DNA from: Aldrovandia affinis
Taxonomy: Eukaryota > Chordata > Actinopteri > Notacanthiformes > Halosauridae
DNA length: 64,000 bases
Direction of reading: 5' to 3'
Assembly (NCBI GenBank): GCA_029706075.1
Contig: JAINUG010000048.1
Span: forward strand, 2,660,501-2,724,500
The translations under genes were made by a program, and so were the position numbers. The notes beneath the pieces were generated by a model, which ran no database searches, was not told the origin of the DNA, and saw nothing but the letters and a program-made list of their open reading frames with translations. This document shows, one piece after another, positions 47,301-58,475 of this stretch. Within the stretch, counting starts at the first letter, position 1; each line of letters opens with the position of its first letter.

Positions 47301-50300
47301 AGTAGTCCACCATTTCCTCTCGGCTGATCTTGCCATCCCTGTGACAGAGAGGGAGGGAGGGAGTGTGTGAGAGAGAAAGAGGGGGAAAGAGAGGGAGGGA
47401 GGGAGTGAGGGAGAGATTAGTCTTGTACTTTTCTCCCAAAAATCTAAACTTTAAAGGGGGTGGCACATGAAAATTGACCATTTTAAGTTGTTATGTTCAA
47501 TCAAAATACATGAAAAAAATAAAATAAAAAATAAAAAATAATAACCCCTCTGAGAAAAATAGTTTTAAAAATCCAAATATTTCAGTAATTAGTTACGTCA
47601 TTAAGACCAAAATTTGAATATGCATCCATGATTTGTCCTGTGCTACAGACTCATTACCATAACAGGTCTTGCTGTGCCTGGGAAATGTGCTATAAATAGT
47701 AGAGCAATAACATAAGAGTCTTTGCACTGCTTACAGTGTAAAGTATACATGTTAACATTATTTCACATGTTGGTTGTACTGTAAATGTTTTTCATTTAAG
47801 AAATGAAATATGAATGGGAGGGGAAACCCCCACACTAACGGGACAATGGTGAGCTGTCAAAAAGTTTGCTACACATCAAAGCAGGTTTTTGATAACTTTT
47901 TCAAAATATGTAAGACTCACTGTATTGCTCTAGGCATTCAGATTTTATGTAATTTTATGTGTAAAAAAGTCATGAGCCACCCCCTTTAAAAAACTTGCTC
48001 CGTAATTATTATGCTTATGTTCTTTTAAAAACATACTGTGCCAGCTTTTTCTGATGGTAAAGTGCTTCAGTATTTGAATTGCAAGGAGAGGAAGGTAGAG
48101 AGACATTTGTTAATTAATGTGAAAGCGGAGAGACATTGGACCAATTCAAATCTTGTGAATTAACAAAGGTCTCTGTCCCTTCCTCTCCTTGCAATTCAAA
48201 TGTATATATTTTTCTATTTATATTTTCTTATATATGCTTTTTCAATCGAATCGTATTCTCAAGCCACACCCGCTGCAACACCCCCATCAATTCAGGAGAG
48301 CACAGACATGTACCCTCCTCCATAGCATGTGATATGAGCTGTCACTTCTATTCACACCGCAGTTCACAATTCAAGCTTACACAGACACAAGACACTTCAT
48401 GTGCAGCTTAGTACAGGCGGATTGTGGGTGCCTAATTGACCAGCAGGAGTCACTGTGTAATAATCACACACACTTTTGCCATATCTCAGCATCCTGTGGC
48501 TTTTGCTTAGATCCTGATAGACCTTAATCAAATACTACTCTCAAGCAAAATTGGACACATTCTAATTTTGCTCCTCCCACAAAATACTACCTTCTTAATG
48601 TTTATTTCCCACAGGCATAACTTTACATTTACATTTAGCATTTAGCAATACTGAATGTTATCTGCCATATTTCTGCTCACTTCTGGATCACCTTGGATCA
48701 CCTCAGTAAATTCCAAACTGTTTGCTAAACCCCCAAGTTTTGTATCATCTGTAAATTTAACTGTTTTACTATTAGCAACCCTATTAAGATCATTTATGTA
48801 AATAATCAGACGTCCCAGCACTGATACCTGTGGGACTCCACTGCCCACAGCCCCGAAGTTAGATACAACCCCTCCTACCATTACTCATTGCAATCTACCT
48901 AATAACCAATTATAAACCCATTCTGAAATAACTTCTGTAATTCCTACTGAATTCATTTTGACAATGAGGCTCTCATGTGGTACCTTGTCAAATGCTTTTT
49001 GAAAGTCCAAAACATATAATATCATAAGCCTGGTTCAAGTCAAAACATTTCCTAGCTTCCTCAATGAAGTCCAGGAGGTTAGTAAGGCATGACCTCCCCC
49101 TGGAAAAAAATGTTGGCTAGCCCGTTTTTCAGGAATAATTCCAACGTCTCTATTGTCTCTAATAATACACTCCAGTACTTTGCATGAGATGCAAGTTAAA
49201 CTGACAGGCCTGATATTTCTCCAGTGTTTAAGTATTGCATACAAATATCTGTCAGTGGTTTGTAAATAATCTCCCCAAATTCCTTGAGTAATTTGGGATG
49301 GATGCCACCGGGGCCTGCTGCCTTATTTGTCTTAAGCTTTCTTAGTTCTTATAGAACTTCTATATCCATTATCTCAATGGATGTACTTTTAGACATATTT
49401 ATAACCTCTTGTCTGGCAAAGCTCGCAACAAAGTTGCTGTTTAGGGTATCAGCAATATCCTTATTATAAAGCAAAGCTCCTTCCTTGTTCTTAATCTCTT
49501 CTTCCTTGTTCCTTGCACTTAGCCTCTTTCTTAACTTTCTACAGCAATATTGAAAAAATGCTTAGGATTACTTTTTGCATAATGGGATATTTTAATTTAA
49601 ATGTGGCTTTTAGCTGCCCTTATTCCCAATACATATTGTTTTACTAATATATTGATGGTGATTTAAAGTTTTATGTTAGTTGCATTACAGTTTAATGTCC
49701 CATAGCCATATACTAAAGTATTGTAATGCTTAGTATGCACATTTTCCAAGGGAGATTCATATAGATAGCATTACTAAATATTATCAGCTGGACATACATA
49801 TTTAACTGCCTGAAGCCATTCAAATGAATTACCTTCCTTAAGGGCACTACTCCACGTGGGTATCAAACTAGCAACTTCTGGCTATCAGCCCAATTCTTCA
49901 ACCATTATAACACACCAGTACCTGTTGGGATAGCTCTATGCATTTTATGGTCCTGTAATTATTCTTAAATTACATCAAATAAAATATATTTTACATGGAA
50001 GATAATTGAGGCATTTTAACACGTAATACCACTTGTGTTCAGCATCCAAAACTTGTGTTGAGTGCTGAAACTTAACCAAAGGCATTTGACTGTTAAGGCT
50101 ACTAGATTCAGGAGAAAGTTTTATAAAAATTCTCACTTGCCCAACATGCCAACTGTTTGACATGTTTCCCTGCACTATGTTGGCTTGTGGAAAGTGTGTC
50201 CTTATGCCAGGTAGTGGCAAAGCCTTGATTCATACTCACTGGTTTTTGTCCAGTTCACCAAACTTGCTGAGATACGGGAAGTTGTTCCTTATGATTTCAA

Positions 50301-53300
50301 ACTCCTCCTGGGAGATGTGTCCATCTCCATCTGTGTCAAAGTTCTTAAACACAGACTACACCACACAAAGGAATATGGGTCACACTCCTTAACACAGCTT
50401 AATGAGGCAAAACATTAATCAACATTTTATTCAAAAATTTATTTTGTTAAAAATCATTAAACACAAGTGTTCAAAGAGCATCTTGTGCTGACCTTACAGT
50501 TAGCATTTAGCATTTAACTTGCAGCTTGAAATTAGATGTTTTTCTAAAAAACCAATAGGCAAAACTGAACCCTATGGAAAGTGTTCTGTTGGATGTACCA
50601 AGCTCAAACCAAATCAACGTTGTGAGCTATGACTACTCAGTATGTCCAACAAAACACAGTTCCTCTGGGATTCAATTCTCAACGGAAAACACTTTCATGT
50701 TAACCATTTGGCAATTGTTCCACTTTCCAAGTCAACTTTGAAGGCAAATTTTAAATCAGATCTGTTTCAATGATATCATTTCCATTTGATTAAACTTATA
50801 TCAAGGAGCAACCCGGAGGCTGTCACTGCTGAGGTTATAACATGTCTTACCTCTACCATCTTTTCAATATGTTTTGTGATGATAGCTGGGTCAGCTTTGG
50901 GTTTCACAGACGATGCCCATTCATCAATCATGGTGGGCTTGGGGGTTGGGCTGGGGGTGGGGTTAGAGGCCTGGTAAAGCAATTGGCAAAACATTTTTAA
51001 AAACATTAATAGGTCGTAGTAAACATTAATAGTATCTTTCATCTCATCACACACTTTCACTCAAAGGCCAGGTATCCAGTCCATTTTGTGCACTTCTTAT
51101 GACAGAGGTATCCCGCATGTACAGATTGATATATAGATAGATGCTATTCATGGATCCATACAAACATCTCATTCTAAAACAGGAAAAATGACCTACAAAT
51201 GCCTAAACACACTAGCAAATAAAATATATAATGGGTAAAGGCAAAAGGCTGCATCCCTGATACCCAATGTTTCTGAATAGAGAAGAATCCACATAGTTGA
51301 TCAGTTATTCCCCAAGGAGTTGGGCTGAACTGTAGCAGGTAGAAGGGGGCTTAGCTCAGTCTTAAGCAGTGACAGTTCCCCTATGTGGGTACATTAAAAT
51401 ACTAGGGACCCCTGTTTCTTTATTTCAAACTGCTCCCTCAAATCATTATAGATTCAAATATAAAGGGAAAAAAACAGAATGCTGATCTCCATTAGTGAAA
51501 ACACTAATCAATTGCATAGAGATCCAGAGATTACTGTATGACTAATCAGCACCCCCATAAGCATAAAAATAACAGGTTTAATTTGTAATATTTGTTTCCC
51601 GCCCAAGAAAGTGTGAAGGAATACAGGCCTCGCGCCAGTGAGTCATTATTTATAGAGAGAATGGCAGTTCCACTGAGCATTTTGGAGAGAAAATCAACGG
51701 TGTTGATTATCCACAGTATCCCTCAGCAGTATCAGCAGAGATCTGAAATATCAGATCATTTGAAATAAGTCACAGCCCTCTTTCCTATGGGCCCCTCTGG
51801 TCCTCTGACTCACCGCTGGCTTGGAGCTGCGGGGCTCCCGCTGCAGTGACAGTTGATAGATCTCCTCCTCAGTGTGGTACTGATCCAGAGACACCTGGTG
51901 GGACATCAGCGCACAAGATATGAGGGTCCCAAATGATCTCCTTTCCACTTCTGCAAATATCAATCAGGGTGTGAGCAGGCAGTTTAATCAAAAACAGTCC
52001 GTCGAGAATTTGACAGAGAGGGATACTATGGTCAGGTTGCAATTTATAAACCCCTTATTACATTTAAAAATGCCCCTTTGCGAGTACAGTGGTGCAAAGA
52101 ACACAGGCAGTGGCATAATGAGCAGTGAAAAAAAGTCATACAGTCAGATGAGTCATCCTTCACCCTGTTCACAACAAGCAGACGAGTGCATGTGTGGAAC
52201 ACGCCAAAAGAAAGCTACAGGCCTGAGTGTTTGTCTCCCACAGTGAAGGGTTCTGGCGGCTCTGTTATGGTGTGTGGTGCCTTTTCCCGGCATGGTTTAG
52301 GTCAACTCAACCCCTTAGAGGGCAATAAATACAAAGCCATTCTGAGTGATCACCTTCCTAGTTTTTAATTTTTTTAAATTAATATTCCGAAATTTTGAGA
52401 ATTTATTTTCACTTTGTAGTGTAACATGTGTAAATAAATGTGGAAAAAGTCTGATTTAATATGTTTTAATTTCAGGATGTAAGGCAACAAAAGGTGACAT
52501 TTTTGAGACGGGGTGTAGACTTTAAAGGGGTACTGTATGTAATGATAATGGTGAGGTTGAGAGTCGTAATTGTTCAGAGAACAACTGCAGAACTGGCAGA
52601 GAACCCACCATCTCCCTCCACTTGAGCATTGTATTTAACCTTAGGGTGAGCAAATTTCACATTGCTTCAAATGACACACAGATTAAAAATATTAAAATAC
52701 TTGTAGTCAAAGGACATTGTATAGAACCTGTTAAAATTAAAATCCAGTCAATGATTTCCAGGTTAACCAGTTCTGTCAAATTAGACACCATGGTGTTAAT
52801 TCTTTAAAAAACCTACAGGCTTGCAATTCCAGTCGGCCTTTACAAATAACAGCCTTGGAAGCTCTATTCATTTGCAGAGATCTTGCAGGTCTTTGATGAG
52901 AATTTCTTCAGTATTCAACAAGCATAAAATGGGCCCTACCTATCATGCTAATAACTTCACTGCCCCCCACCACCACCACACACACACACACAAACCAATA
53001 CTATTTTATTCAGGAAACTAAACTAGATAAAAAAGATATTTTGCAAGATATATCATTTAGCATTTTTATTGGAGCTACTCTGATAAGTCAGGACACCTGA
53101 AGCTAAAACATTACATGAAGTCACTCTAATTAATCTCTCACTTTTGCCAAAAATTAAACCTACTCCTGGTGTGCACTGTCTCGCAACTGCAATGATTTTG
53201 AAACCAGAGCTGACTTTCAAACTTGTTTAAAAGACCGGCAGAATTTTGTTTCCCACTAATGATGTAAACAGTGTATCATCTGAATTCAGGTTAGCTCAGA

Positions 53301-56300
53301 AAGAATCGCTCTCCCTCAAGATACACAAAAATCAAATAGATATGATTGCCTTAAGAAAAATAGAAGCAAACTTTAAATCAACCAAATATAGAAACACTTC
53401 CTTAACCCCTACTGTCAATGAGTTGAAAAAGCTGTCTATTCATTATTAAAGATGGAAAGGGGACACAAGGTAGCTGACATCTTGTCTACCCCCGAGAGAC
53501 ATACTCTGTTGGAACTTAGGAAAGTTCCTTCTATCAAAGTCAAAACAGCTGACAAAATCTACAGTGATCTACAGTTCAACTGATAATGGCTTTGCAAATG
53601 TACTTTTCAGTATAACCCTGTGTCTTACTTTGATAGAGGGGAATTAAGAACAAATATGATTTCTAAAGTCATTTTTATTCTCACAAAAATCTATTATGGT
53701 TACGTTGCATCAGCTTACACACACAGCTTGCATCTTCACCACATTGTTTGTGGTACATTACCAAGCATTTATCAACCACCATCGGAAAAAAAACTTTGCA
53801 AAATAGATTGTAGTATTACAGCTGCAGAGAGTTTTATATTAATGGTAATTATGTGGGATAATACATCTGATGCACTGGCTGCCATTGATTTTACTGGCAC
53901 ACTGTGTTGTGGCAAGCAAATAATGAACGAGCTTCAAAGAAAGCTGTAAGTCTCCACTGCAGATTTTAATATGTTAAGAAAGGAGGTGGTTGGAAACTCA
54001 TCCAAATTATTTGGGAAATATATACAATATGTCAAATATACTCTATTTTTAATCTTGTTTTCCATAGCAACGTAGTTGCAAATCACAATCTGAGTGTGCA
54101 AGTCATTATGGCTTGCCAAAATAAAGCCTCTGTGGAGGTGTACCTAAGCAATGTGATTCAAAATTAGAAAGCATGCTGCAGTCTATTACCCAGATTCCAA
54201 TCCATCTGCAAAAAAGTTCACAAAACAGTAATAATATCTCTGCCTTTTTTTTCTCCACACTTGCCAATGGTGCCTCTCAAGTCACAGCTATGCCACTTGC
54301 AACCTGTCTTCCAATGCGTTAATATGCAAGCCAGTGACGTTTTTACTCACCACAGGCCACAGAATACTACAGGAGAGTAGCTTGTCTGGGGGAGAGTCAT
54401 GTCTCTCACTGACAACAACTGGCAGCCTGTCAAGTTGTCATAAGGAACACTGTAAATCCTGGCTGACTTAAACTCACTATACCCCTGGTGGGAAGAGGCC
54501 AATTTTGTCCCACTGTTGTGGACTCCTGGTCATAGTCCTCCTGGTCACCTTAATGACATGTAATCGTAAGAGTGGAGTGGTTCTGACAGTATGCAGATGA
54601 TCACAGAAATGCTCAAATCCAGTCCCTATTGCTGTGGAAACATTGACGGTGACTTTTTTTGTGATCAATGTTTTATTGTATATGTAAAAGGTGACATACA
54701 AAAAGCAGAGATCCCTTAACTATGTACAACACTGCCAGGGCTTGCATGCTATCATGTTAATAACTAACAGAATATATATATATATATCATCATCACAGTA
54801 AAAATAAATCCCATAAAACCTAACCATAGTTTCGTTACTATTTGAGAGTGTTACATTTTAATCCTTCAACTTCTCAGCTAGATATTCTGCAATAACTGCA
54901 ATAATTGTCCATGACTTCGCCCCATTTTTTCTTGCAGTTACCTCTCAAAAAACATTTAATTACTTCCACAATGATTGAGGATTTGCAGAAGATTCAGTAT
55001 TGCGTTGAATAAGCTCCTGCAGCTTTGGACGAAGTTGTGATATATTAAACTCAGAGTTCTGCAAAAGAGAGGTATTCAGACGCCATCTCTTGGCACGGGG
55101 GGGTGGGTGGCCGGTGCAATATTGAAAAGATTGGAAAGTAGAGCGGGCAATATATCAATAGCATTCACGTATGAACCCAATGTGTTGGACATGAAAATAT
55201 AATCAATTCGTTTTGTGATGGGGAGAACAAAATGTATAGTCTTTGCATTGACCATTTGTAACATGCCAGATATCACACAGATTGTTATCAGCTATAAAGG
55301 TATTCAAAGATTTTGTGAGGCGATCTGCCTGTGAATGAAATGATTTATGCAGTGTTGGATTACAGATTTTATCTTTGGATTTATGCAATTGCAATTGCCT
55401 CCAATATGAAATTATAATCAGAGAAATCAAGGAGAGACTCTGTAATGCCCAGTAAATGTTCTTCATATTCATTAGGAGTGTACAATGTAAGAAGTGTGAA
55501 TTTGATGAACCCAGCACATAGGCAAAGCGTCCGTGATCATCTCCTCCTGAGCACTCTATGATAAATGGAAATTTCCTATTTATAACTATTCATACGCCCT
55601 TCGATTTATTAGTGGCAGATGAGAATGCTATTGATACAAAACCTTTATTTTGTACGTACAATGTTGTGCATCAGAAACATTCAATTGGGATTCCTGAAGA
55701 AATGCCACCTGTACTCATTTGCGGTGCAAGTAATCCAGACATTTCGTTTGTTTGACCTGCAAATTTAAGCCGCAGACGTTCCATGTGATTATATTAAAAT
55801 CAGACATAAATTAGGTTTAAAGTGAGAAAATGATGGTCTTCCCCTTCTGATGATACAACTGAAAAGAACATTGAACATTCTAGCATGAACTGAATCACTC
55901 TCATTGACATTGTCGCGTAGAAAATAATTCGCAAGAAAACCTCTGGCAAGCCCTGACAGAAAAATAAAACAATGACAAATTGAGAACAACAATAATAAAG
56001 TCCTTGTAGTGAAGGAAGCCAGCAGAGAGACTAAACATCCTCTCCTATCTGCCTGAAACGCAACATTTTGTAGAGCCATGAATTCTCATAGCAAGACAAC
56101 GTGCAGTTACGCTCCAAACCCAACTAAACATAACGTTACCTCATAGCAATATTTAGCTGCCTTAGCTTGAATGCAAGCATACCGTACATTGTCCGTGTGC
56201 AAACCCCATTGCTCAGCACCAATCAGACTGTTTGTGATGCAGCAAATCCCTCTAATTCCATGGCAGTCTTGAGGAAAAGCTGGCCGCCTCCGTGAAGCAC

Positions 56301-58281
56301 CTTCACTGTCACAGGATACATATATATGTCATTTAGGATGTAATAATGAAATAGGATACATCAGGAATGACTGGATTCCCATTTGGGTGGAACGTCTTCT
56401 CCCTTGACTCATGATCTGCCTTTTGTTTGCTGTTCCATTGCTGGAGTCTTGAAAAAACATCAGCTTGGAGTTGCCATGCAGAATCGGGGAGCTCTCTCTA
56501 GCTGCTTTGAGAATAGCTTGTCTGTCATTATATCGAAGGAGCTTAAATATCAGGGTACATTGCTCGGCTTGGGGGGCTTTGTTCCTATTGTAAATGCAAT
56601 GAGCCCATTTGATCTCTATCACATTACCCTGTAGAGTCGGCATGCATTTGGGAAGATGAGTTTGGAGAAACGTAATTGCATCAACGCCTTCTTCCCCTTC
56701 TTTCCGCCCAACCAAACTCAGGTTGTTTTGCCGTTGCTTGTCCTCGTACCAGTTCAGCTTCTCCTGTAGTTCCTCGATCCGCAGTTTTGAAGCTGTTGAT
56801 TCTTTTTTCACGTCTCTTACCGCGGCTTGAATGTTGTCAAATCTGGATGTGACGGACTTCACGTAATTTTCGAGAGAGCCGAGTCTGACTGTGAAATTTT
56901 GAAGTTCTTCTCTGACAATTTAGTTTTATTGATGATGCCGTTGTTGTCTTTTAACTTCTTTTTGGCTGGAGAAGCTGGAATTTCGCATTTCAGAGACATC
57001 TCAAATGATTGACAAATTATTTAATAATAAAGCTAGGTTGTTATAACCACCGGAGATAGCTTAACGGATCAAATATATCAGTTGGATTGCAGGAGCTGTC
57101 GCCTCAAGTGTCCATTACCGTCAGTAGGCCACGTGGTCTCCATTGATGGTTATTTTTATGAATCATCCCTAGTGTCTATAAATGTCTCTAACCATAGTTT
57201 AAAGTCACCAGCTATTTACAATGCTTGAATTCTAAGAATTTCCTTAAAACACAAATCAGGTTTCACCATCCTTTCACCAAAAATGAAGAAATAATGGACT
57301 TTTCCACACAATAAAGGACCATCATGGCCAGCAGTTTAGCCTTTAACTTTGCATAAATTGGGGGAGAAATGTGTTTGGATTGAATAAGGTACACTTAGGA
57401 TTACGCTAACAGTGTGTGGGCTGATATCCCTTTCCACAGTGATATTAAACTCCAACACCTTTGAAAATGCCTGGATGTGCACATGTTCCTGTTTGCTGCC
57501 ACTCCGACTGACCGTGAGCAAGTTGAGCAGGTCGGTGTTAGCATCAATGCTGGGGGGCGTGGTCTGGATGAGTGCCAGCTCCTGCAGGATGGCATAAAGC
57601 TGCTGGGTCTTCACCAGGTTGACTCGTGTTTTCTCCAGGTCAGCCCAGTCAGGCAGCGCCACATGCACAGCGATCAGGTCCTTGAGGTGAACTCCCAAAA
57701 TGGGAAAGCGGAAGCCCGTACACTCAGAGAAGCGACGTCGGTACTGGCTGTAGTTCCCGCAGGACGTCACCAACTCCGTCAGGTTGTTGAACACCTGAGC
57801 AGCAGCAGAACGGAGGAAGGGTTAGAGCACTGGACTGGAAATGAGTTACAGAATCTGTGAGGTAAAAATGTTTCATGAATCATGTGGGAACGGGTGTCTG
57901 CTGAGTAAATAAACATGGTCACATATTAAAGCCATATATATGTCAGGAGACACTAAAAGAGCATGGAACCATCGAACCATAGATGTAACACAAGTGACAG
58001 GATTATGATAATGATAAAGATGATGGTGGTAAGTTAGTGATGGTGACATTGATTGTGATAATATATGTGAGGAAGATGATGATGGTGATGAGGATCGCAA
58101 AAATGATGATGCCGATGAAGATGATGAGAACTGCAAAAGGAGTCCTGAATCCTGCCACTGATACCTTGTTTGTCTCGCAGCTGATATGTGACTGTGTGTC
58201 TTTGAGTCTGGAGATGGAGCTGTTACTAAGGCCTCCCACCACTGCCATCAGCGTGTTAAAGTTCTGCAGTTGCAGCAGTTT
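44330..58281 (-). CDS. rasgrp2: rasgrp2 (RAS guanyl-releasing protein 2, CalDAG-GEFI), 3' half, nine exons
   Basis: The family loads GTP onto Rap1 (and some Ras proteins) in response to calcium and diacylglycerol; RASGRP2 is the platelet and leukocyte integrin-activation exchange factor. Exons at 58281-58165, 57794-57513, 51894-51814, 50970-50851, 50355-50240, 47338-47197, 46136-46100, 45015-44857 and 44388-44330 join in phase to 1113 nt with a terminal TAA. Domains in order: C-terminal half of RasGEF, linker, two EF hands ([24 protein letters not shown]), complete C1 zinc finger, tail. The linker [20 protein letters not shown] and the end [15 protein letters not shown] are what I remember as specific to RASGRP2 rather than RASGRP1, 3 or 4. 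The N-terminal REM domain and the first part of RasGEF must lie beyond 64000. No internal stops. Confidence 0.93.
44440..44790 (+). mobile_element. SINE-like repeat in last rasgrp2 intron
   Basis: Blocks such as GGTCTCATCACGCACCAGCG, GGCTTGACGTCACATGCTTC and GGAGGAGAGCACATGC lead to a tail TTGGGAGAAAATAGAGG. The tail resembles that of SINE family A, suggesting the same LINE partner. No clear tRNA boxes or duplications are visible. The right end comes within about 70 bp of the splice donor at 44856. Confidence 0.5.
44857..45015 (-). CDS. rasgrp2: rasgrp2 exon: end of C1 domain and tail
   Basis: The exon starts after ACATTAG and finishes an Ala codon. It encodes [17 protein letters not shown], the last zinc ligands (C, C, H, C, C) of the C1 finger, then [13 protein letters not shown] and a Pro/Ser-rich tail with RSFSFPPP. 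The donor G|GTAGCC is weak but gives the only phase that joins to the last exon. Confidence 0.88.
45025..45175. repeat. GA-rich tract (CT-rich in the rasgrp2 sense)
   Basis: Imperfect GAGAGA/GGGAGG repeats begin about 10 bp from the acceptor at 45016. In the transcript this is an unusually long polypyrimidine tract of about 150 nt. Confidence 0.85.
46100..46136 (-). CDS. rasgrp2: rasgrp2 micro-exon (37 nt) inside the C1 domain
   Basis: Between CTCACAG-type acceptor sequence (ACAG at 46140-46137) and donor GTAAGG it encodes [12 protein letters not shown] plus one base. It supplies the central loop and third cysteine of the C1 finger. It is only 12 codons long, so it is easily missed by gene finders. 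Confidence 0.9.
46200..46440. repeat. GA-rich tract upstream of the micro-exon
   Basis: AGAGAGAGAATGAGAG-like imperfect repeats. On the rasgrp2 sense strand it is a CT-rich run ending about 65 nt before the 37-nt exon. The leucine/serine frames here are artefacts. Confidence 0.85.
47197..47338 (-). CDS. rasgrp2: rasgrp2 exon: second EF hand and start of C1
   Basis: Acceptor CACAG precedes 47338 and donor GTGAGT follows 47197. The exon reads [20 protein letters not shown] (second EF-hand loop and exit helix), then GFIHTF, beginning the C1 finger (H-x12-C-x2-C: H, CEHC), ending CAGF. All calcium and zinc ligands are present. Confidence 0.95.
47341..47420. repeat. GA-rich tract adjoining the EF2/C1 exon
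   Basis: GGGAGGGAGG and GAGAGAAAGA repeats touch the acceptor at 47339-47343, giving a long CT-rich tract in the transcript. Confidence 0.85.
47455..47985. mobile_element. TTAA-flanked MITE, 531 bp
   Basis: It starts AGGGGGTGGCACATGA and ends TCATGAGCCACCCCCT, with TTAA at 47451-47454 and 47986-47989. TTAA duplications occur in piggyBac and Kolobok elements. The inverted match is about 20 bp and the interior is AT-rich and non-coding. It sits in the rasgrp2 intron between 50240 and 47338. Confidence 0.8.
48072..48201. repeat. 130-bp intronic hairpin (foldback)
   Basis: The arms ATTTGAATTGCAAGGAGAGG... and their complement pair over about 44 bp with four mismatches around a loop of about 40 bases. 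It is either a small foldback MITE or, if expressed with the rasgrp2 intron, a possible small-RNA precursor. Confidence 0.8.
48620..49560 (-). pseudogene. LINE reverse-transcriptase remnant
   Basis: Minus-strand frames give, in order, [49 protein letters not shown] and YINDLNR...[10 protein letters not shown]. These are reverse transcriptase blocks of a CR1/Rex1-type non-LTR retrotransposon, including a decayed FADD-like catalytic box (FTDD). Many stops and shifts. It lies within the rasgrp2 intron, same strand. Confidence 0.85.
49790..49935 (-). mobile_element. SINE remnant with L2-type organisation
   Basis: The plus-strand blocks CTTAAGGGCACTACTCCACG, GGGTATCAAACTAGCAACTT and CTTCAACCATTATAACACACCA are a diverged antisense tRNA-like SINE. 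No duplications seen. Confidence 0.55.
50240..50355 (-). CDS. rasgrp2: rasgrp2 exon: first EF hand
   Basis: The acceptor GTGTAG precedes 50355. The exon reads [19 protein letters not shown], a canonical EF-hand loop with D1, D3, D5 and E12, then [19 protein letters not shown], entering the second loop. Donor CA|GTGAGT. It ends two bases into a Gln codon that the next exon completes. Confidence 0.95.
50851..50970 (-). CDS. rasgrp2: rasgrp2 exon: linker before EF hands
   Basis: Acceptor TACCAG, donor GTAAGA, 40 whole codons. It reads [20 protein letters not shown], a Pro-rich linker, then [18 protein letters not shown], the helix that leads into the first EF hand. Corresponds to the autoinhibitory linker region of the family. 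Confidence 0.93.
51814..51894 (-). CDS. rasgrp2: rasgrp2 exon: linker after RasGEF
   Basis: Acceptor CACCAG, donor GTGAGT, 27 codons: [20 protein letters not shown] then PRSSKPA. This stretch is strongly diagnostic of RASGRP2. It joins directly to LLNLLT from the 57.5-kb exon across a 5.6-kb intron. Confidence 0.95.
51990..52520 (+). pseudogene. Tc1-like transposase remnant in rasgrp2 intron
   Basis: Plus-strand fragments include [15 protein letters not shown] sequence in mixed frames near 52150 (first catalytic aspartate), then [20 protein letters not shown] and [17 protein letters not shown], a Tc1 core. The rest is lost; the right side reaches GGTGTAGACTTTAAAG, a common Tc1 end motif. Opposite strand to rasgrp2. 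Confidence 0.75.
52521..54349. other. Intronic stretch without recognised elements
   Basis: Part of the 5.6-kb rasgrp2 intron. An (AC)n-type repeat occupies 52970-52993. Open frames at 53246-53449 and 53620-53949 have no recognisable domain and might be old transposon sequence. Confidence 0.45.
54350..54560. repeat. Dispersed repeat family R1, copy 2
   Basis: CTACAGGAGAGTAGCTTG, TCTCTCACTGACAACAACTGG and CCCCTGGTGGGAAGAGGCC occur in the same order as in the copies at 3885 and 63500. Confidence 0.6.
54830..57003 (-). pseudogene. L1-like retrotransposon fragment: ORF1 plus endonuclease, no reverse transcriptase
   Basis: ORF1 starts [17 protein letters not shown] near 57003, changes frame near 56940, then gives a coiled-coil region and an L1 ORF1 RNA-binding region ([36 protein letters not shown]) to 56329. 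ORF2 begins near 55800 with [20 protein letters not shown], then [28 protein letters not shown] and [15 protein letters not shown], the AP endonuclease fold. A little of the following linker persists to 54830, where it ends before the polymerase. Same strand as rasgrp2. Confidence 0.85.
57513..57794 (-). CDS. rasgrp2: rasgrp2 exon: C-terminal RasGEF core
   Basis: Acceptor GCTCAG, donor ACG|GTCAGT, 94 codons. It reads [20 protein letters not shown] and [20 protein letters not shown], then an ALPDW block, ending [19 protein letters not shown] is the hallmark of the CDC25-type RasGEF catalytic domain. Confidence 0.96.
58165..58281 (-). CDS. rasgrp2: rasgrp2 exon: RasGEF helical hairpin region
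   Basis: Acceptor CCGCAG, donor AAG|GTATCA, 39 codons: [20 protein letters not shown] then [25 protein letters not shown] with SSISRL is strongly conserved in RASGRP proteins. This is the most 5' exon in the window; no exon was found from 58282 to 64000. Confidence 0.96.
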
Positions 58282-58290
58282 CTGCGGGAG

Positions 58291-58475
58291 AGAGAGAGGG
58301 TAAGGTGTGAGAGATAGAATGAGAAAGAAGCAGAGAAAGTAGAAGGGAGACAGGGTGAGATAAAGGCAGCAATAGAGGGATAGAGAGAAAGACAGAAAGA
58401 AAACAGTGAGGGAAAAGAAAAGAGACCAAAAGAGAGAGAGAAAAGGAGAAGAGGAATATTTAGAGAGAGAGACAA
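58291..58475. repeat. GA-rich tract adjoining the first rasgrp2 exon in the window
   Basis: GAGAGAGAGGGTAAGG-like imperfect repeats begin about 8 bp from the acceptor at 58282. In the transcript this is a long CT-rich tract. Confidence 0.85.

Noticed and set aside
44330..58281. Assignment to rasgrp1, rasgrp3 or rasgrp4
   Set aside because: The linker [22 protein letters not shown] hands with [16 protein letters not shown] and tail EEGVFDVHL fit RASGRP2 as remembered. RASGRP1 and 3 have a different second EF region and a long coiled-coil tail.
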